Part shown: positions 6,382 to 8,759 of the stretch, piece after piece | Layout: each line of letters opens with the position of its first letter | Numbering within the stretch: the first letter of the stretch is position 1 | Origin: Verrucomicrobiia bacterium | Lineage (GTDB): Bacteria > Verrucomicrobiota > Verrucomicrobiia > JABWAM01 | Direction: 5' to 3' | Length of the DNA: 8,759 nucleotides | Assembly (NCBI GenBank): GCA_013360985.1 | Contig: JABWAM010000093.1 | Span: 1 to 8,759, forward strand | Position numbers and translations under genes: made by a program | Notes under the pieces: generated by a model | Told to the model about the DNA's origin: nothing | What the model saw: the letters and a program-made list of their open reading frames with translations, nothing else | Database searches by the model: none

Positions 6382-7314
6382 TCAGCCGCGCGACGTCGCG
6401 CGCCCTTCCGAAGGGAGGGGTTCCGAGAGGAGGCGCGTGGCGAGCCGGTGGGTTGCGCCCGGAGGAAGCGTCACCGCGCAGTCCGCCACGTTGCCCGCCT
6501 CGACGCAGAGCATGAAGGGCCATTCGTCATCTCCGAAGTCCGGCATGGCTTTCGCTTTGGCGATCCAGGGATTCCAGAGCACCGCCGCGTCGGAACCTTC
6601 GCGCTCCACCGCGAGCGCGCGTTTTCCGGTGGGATCTTGGACGACGATCCTGTTCCGGTGTCCGAGGTAGATTCGGTCGGTTTCGGCGGCGAGACGCACC
6701 GGCCCCTCCGCTTCCTGTCGGATTTTCCACCCGCCTCCGGAGGTGTCCGCAAACGGCCCGTGAAAACCTTGAACGACAACCTGACGGACGTCGGCGACTG
6801 CGAGATAGGTGTGCAGGGCTTCTTCGAAGGTAAAGGCGGAGGGCGAGAGATTGGTCGCGCGCAATTCCACGAGGAGCGAGTTTCCGACGACGACTCGTAG
6901 TTCGAGACGGAAATCGTGCGGCCAAAGGCTGCGCGTTTCGGCATCGCTTTCCAGAGCGAGCACGACGGCGACGGCGCCGTCGGGTTGAGGCGCCGCGCCG
7001 CGCAAGCTCCACTCGCGAAGACGCGCGAAACCGTGCTGTGGCGCGGCAGGATCGTCGCGGCGTCGCCCGAACCACGGGAAGACCACGGGGATGCCGCCAC
7101 GGATCGGCCGCCCCGCGGCGAACCAGCTCGAACCGCTCATAAAGAGGCACGGCGTCGTCGAGGGGCCGGATTTCGGGCGAAAATAGGTGAGGTGCGCGCC
7201 GTGGAAATAGAGATGCGCTTCCGCCAGAGGCGTGTTCACCGCGATGCGCGGCAAACCGTTCTCGCCGGTTTCCCGTCGCGCGAGGCCAGGGAGGATCCAA
7301 TCTTGAGCGGACAT
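6382..7314 (-). CDS. Hexose-phosphate mutarotase / aldose 1-epimerase-like protein (YeaD family)
   Basis: 310 residues. The galactose-mutarotase fold interconverts alpha and beta anomers of aldoses; YeaD-type members act on glucose-6-phosphate or related hexose-6-phosphates. Diagnostic segments are IRGGIPVVFPWFG (71-83), QHGFAR (93-98, with H94), FTFEEALHTYLAVADV (161-176, with H168) and LCVEAGNV (269-276, with E272). H168 and E272 are the likely general acid/base pair by family analogy. LWNPWIAKAKAMPDFGDDEW (246-265) is also family-typical. The ATG at 7314 lies 2 nt after the TGA stop of the glycosyltransferase gene (7317-7319), so the two are very likely cotranscribed and translationally coupled. 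An in-frame start at 7395 would overlap the glycosyltransferase and is rejected. Sugar specificity is not determinable from sequence alone. Confidence 0.93.
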   Translation of the reverse strand: MSAQDWILPGLARRETGENGLPRIAVNTPLAEAHLYFHGAHLTYFRPKSGPSTTPCLFMSGSSWFAAGRPIRGGIPVVFPWFGRRRDDPAAPQHGFARLREWSLRGAAPQPDGAVAVVLALESDAETRSLWPHDFRLELRVVVGNSLLVELRATNLSPSAFTFEEALHTYLAVADVRQVVVQGFHGPFADTSGGGWKIRQEAEGPVRLAAETDRIYLGHRNRIVVQDPTGKRALAVEREGSDAAVLWNPWIAKAKAMPDFGDDEWPFMLCVEAGNVADCAVTLPPGATHRLATRLLSEPLPSEGRATSRG

Positions 7315-7316
7315 CG

Positions 7317-8045
7317 TCAGGGGCGGGGTTTCGGGGTTCGGCGGAAGAGGTTGTACTTGAGAATGCAGCGGAGGACCGAAATTCCATCGCGCCAAGAGAT
7401 CTTCTTTCCCTCCTCATAGGTGCGGCCGCGATAGGAGACCGCGACTTCGTAGATGCGCGCGCGCAACTGGGCGACTTTCGCGGTGATCTCGGGATCGAAC
7501 CCGAAGCGCGGTTCTTCGAGGTGAACGCGGCGCAGCACCTCGATGCGAAACACCTTGGAGCAGGTCTCCATATCGGTGAGGTTCAAATTGGTGAACATGT
7601 TGGAGATCGTCGTGAGCAAACGATTGGCGACATAGTGCCAAAAGAAGAGGACCCGATGCGCGTTCGATCCGATGAAGCGCGAGCCGTAGACGACGTCGGC
7701 GTCGCCTTCGAGGATCGGGGCGATCAGCGTCGGGTATTCCGTCGGGTCGTATTCGAGGTCCGCGTCCTGCACGAGGACGATCGGCGAGGCGGCATGGGCG
7801 AATCCCGTGCGCACGGCGGCGCCTTTGCCTTGGTTGGCTTCATGCCGAAAGAGGCGAATGCGAGGGTCTTCCGCGGCCAAGCCGGCGAGAATTTCTCCCG
7901 TGCGATCCCGCGAGCCATCGTCCACGATCAACAGTTCCCGCACGCTCGGCTGGGCGCGGACCCGTTGGACGGCGCGGGCAATGGTCGCCTCTTCGTTGTA
8001 GACAGGCATGACGACGCTGACGCACGGCTCGGCCACGGCGGACAT
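7317..8045 (-). CDS. Family 2 glycosyltransferase, DPM/DPG-synthase-like (polyprenyl-phosphate sugar synthase type)
   Basis: 242 residues from ATG at 8045. GT-A fold: CVSVVMPVYNEEATI (8-22), LLIVDDGSRDRTGEI (38-52, nucleotide-binding DDGS), HEANQGKGAAVRTGFAHA (68-85), LVQDADLEYDPTEYP (91-105) with the DxD metal site D94/D96, VVYGSRFIG (118-126), and the acceptor-side TDMETCSKVFR (157-167) and FGFDPEITAKVA (181-192). The segment layout matches dolichyl-/polyprenyl-phosphate mannose or glucose synthases, which transfer a sugar from a nucleotide donor to a lipid carrier at the cytoplasmic face of the membrane. It lacks the C-terminal transmembrane helices of DPM1-fusion or GtrB-type members, and the tail is short and basic (NLFRRTPKPRP). 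The next gene, a hexose mutarotase, starts 2 nt after its stop. The leader contains AGGG four bases before the ATG, the only weak Shine-Dalgarno-like match among the minus-strand genes. Donor and acceptor are unknown. Confidence 0.95.
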   Translation of the reverse strand: MSAVAEPCVSVVMPVYNEEATIARAVQRVRAQPSVRELLIVDDGSRDRTGEILAGLAAEDPRIRLFRHEANQGKGAAVRTGFAHAASPIVLVQDADLEYDPTEYPTLIAPILEGDADVVYGSRFIGSNAHRVLFFWHYVANRLLTTISNMFTNLNLTDMETCSKVFRIEVLRRVHLEEPRFGFDPEITAKVAQLRARIYEVAVSYRGRTYEEGKKISWRDGISVLRCILKYNLFRRTPKPRP

Positions 8046-8258
8046 GCTACCCTGGTTCTTTCACGCTCCAAGGCAAATCTGTCCGGCGGCCCCGGTCCAT
8101 CATCCCCTCTGGGCAAGGAGGAGGGACTCCCAAGGGAAGAGATGATGAGATCTTCTTCATTCCAGAGGAATCCCAGGGGAGATCATGATGCGCCGGGGCG
8201 TTTCCTCGGGAAAATCTTTTCGACTTGCTCACGCTGCAGAGGTGGGATTAACCTTTCG
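8046..8258. promoter_or_regulatory. Divergent intergenic region between the glycosyltransferase and the secreted-protein gene
   Basis: 213 nt with no convincing gene, so promoters for both directions must lie in it or close by. It is less GC-rich than the coding DNA. It contains a perfect short hairpin ATTCC-AGA-GGAAT at 8159-8171, an AGATCT-centred imperfect dyad at about 8142-8160, and an imperfect long-range inverted repeat between 8098-8113 and 8172-8187. On the plus strand TTGCTC (8224-8229) and TTAACC (8247-8252) are 17 nt apart but match the sigma-70 consensus poorly. No factor-binding site can be named. Confidence 0.35.
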
Positions 8259-8744
8259 ATGATGCGGCGCCTCTCCGCGACGATTCTTCGTCCAAGAATC
8301 CTTCTCGGATGGCTTTTGTTTTTCGCTCCCCCCCTTGCGCGGAGCGCGCCGGCGTCCGTGGAGAACCTGCTTCCCAACCCCACTTTCCGCGATGAAAACG
8401 ACGACGGAAAAGCGGATGGATGGGAGGCAAAAACGTTCATTTTCGAGAAGGATCCGGACGATCCGAAGCGAAAGCGTCTCACCCTCAAGATCAAGCAGGA
8501 ATCGGACCGCCAGATTGTCGGCGAGGTCTCGACCGTCTTCCCCGGGCCCGAAGGGTTTTATCGCGTCGTTCTTCGCTATCTCGACGAAAACGACGGGATC
8601 AGTCTTGGGAAGTTCCTTGTGAACGGGAAGGTGATCCACGTATGGGATTTCGACAATATCTTCCAGAGTCATCCCATAGCGCAAGAAAAGCGGGGTTGCG
8701 CCTCTGATTTTCAGAGGGGAGTCGGCGGTCGATTGGAGAAGTGA
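8259..8744 (+). CDS. Secreted protein of unknown function with carbohydrate-binding-module-like N-terminus; probably frameshifted and incomplete
   Basis: As read, about 161 residues from ATG at 8259 (a second ATG follows directly). The N-terminus has a basic n-region (MRRLSATILRPR), a hydrophobic core (ILLGWLLFFAPPLA) and a likely cleavage site near ARSAPA, a typical signal peptide. The mature start is VENLLPNPTFRDENDDGKADG, an Asp-rich, Ca-loop-like 'N.n.DG..DGW' opening seen in secreted carbohydrate-binding modules. It is followed by a strand-rich region including GFYRVVLRYLDENDGISLGK and NGKVIHVWDFDN, which resembles a galactose-binding-like beta sandwich. The as-read frame ends at TGA 8742-8744 with an odd Gly/Arg tail, whereas the adjacent frame is open and protein-like from 8680 to the window edge. 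The true protein is therefore probably longer and continues outside. A GAGGTG at 8239-8244 lies 14 nt before the ATG, rather far for a ribosome binding site. What follows the binding module (for example a catalytic domain) cannot be seen. Confidence 0.75.
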   Translation: MMRRLSATILRPRILLGWLLFFAPPLARSAPASVENLLPNPTFRDENDDGKADGWEAKTFIFEKDPDDPKRKRLTLKIKQESDRQIVGEVSTVFPGPEGFYRVVLRYLDENDGISLGKFLVNGKVIHVWDFDNIFQSHPIAQEKRGCASDFQRGVGGRLEK

Positions 8745-8759
8745 GTTTTACGATTTCAA
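8680..8759 (+). other. Probable continuation of the secreted-protein gene in the +1 frame, open to the right edge
   Basis: In the frame starting at 8680 the sequence reads RKKSGVAPLIFRGES then AVDWRSEFYDF with no stop before the edge; upstream of 8680 this frame has a TAG at 8677-8679. The AVDWRSEFYDF segment resembles a folded beta-strand region better than the Gly/Arg-rich as-read frame. Removing one base from the A4 run (8685-8688) or the G4 run (8691-8694) joins it to the upstream coding frame. Confidence 0.5.

Noticed and set aside
5001..6515. Long plus-strand open frame (504 codons) antisense to the oxidoreductase
   Set aside because: It covers a clear Gfo/Idh/MocA gene with intact motifs on the minus strand; its own product shows no recognisable domain.
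6527..7417. Minus-strand frame of 296 codons overlapping the mutarotase
   Set aside because: Arg-rich shadow of the mutarotase, which has all family motifs in the other frame.
7521..8258. Plus-strand extension upstream of the secreted-protein gene, in frame with it
   Set aside because: This part is antisense to the glycosyltransferase and lacks protein character; the signal peptide at 8259 marks the true start.
1..8759. CRISPR array, tRNA, insertion sequence or phage elements
   Set aside because: No regularly spaced direct repeats, cloverleaf-like segments, transposase motifs or phage structural motifs were found on either strand.

Overview
The window is GC-rich, densely coding bacterial DNA. 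Eight genes lie on the minus strand (about positions 1-8045), and one divergent gene on the plus strand runs into the right edge (8259 onward). High GC, secreted HEAT/Asp-box and Ca-loop-like carbohydrate-binding proteins, a Gfo/Idh/MocA oxidoreductase and start codons that mostly lack a Shine-Dalgarno sequence all fit an environmental bacterium. A Planctomycetes-Verrucomicrobia-type or related uncultured lineage is possible, but no phylogenetic marker here settles this and the placement is a weak guess. There are no tRNA, rRNA, CRISPR, phage or insertion-sequence features that I can see.

In minus-strand transcription order (right to left) the genes are: a family 2 glycosyltransferase of the DPM/DPG-synthase type (8045-7317); a hexose-phosphate mutarotase/aldose-epimerase-like protein 2 nt behind it (7314-6382); a Gfo/Idh/MocA oxidoreductase (6284-5127); ruvA (5044-4442); a LivF-type ABC ATPase (4336-3626); a small CoA-binding Rossmann protein (3388-3020); a large ABC-2 type permease that is an internal tandem duplication (2917-1268); and a HEAT-repeat protein (from 1249) that continues, after an apparent +1 frameshift in a C6 run, into an Asp-box (BNR) propeller segment open to the left edge. 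The only clear two-gene operons by spacing are glycosyltransferase-mutarotase (2 nt) and permease-HEAT protein (18 nt). The other gaps are 82-237 nt, and one holds a strong hairpin with an alternative pairing.

The plus-strand gene at 8259 encodes a secreted protein of unknown function with a carbohydrate-binding-module-like N-terminus. It too appears to carry a single extra base, near 8685-8694, after which a better protein frame runs off the right edge. Two single-base homopolymer frameshifts of the same polarity in the two edge genes suggest sequencing or assembly error, though decay cannot be excluded.

No obviously new multi-gene system is visible. Functionally this is a mix of sugar metabolism or cell-surface genes (glycosyltransferase, mutarotase, oxidoreductase), recombinational repair (ruvA), and transport (LivF, fused ABC-2 permease), together with secreted repeat proteins. 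The points most worth a second look are the HEAT plus Asp-box architecture, the duplicated-fused permease without an adjacent ATPase, the alternative hairpins upstream of ruvA, and the pyrimidine-rich, Shine-Dalgarno-less start regions.
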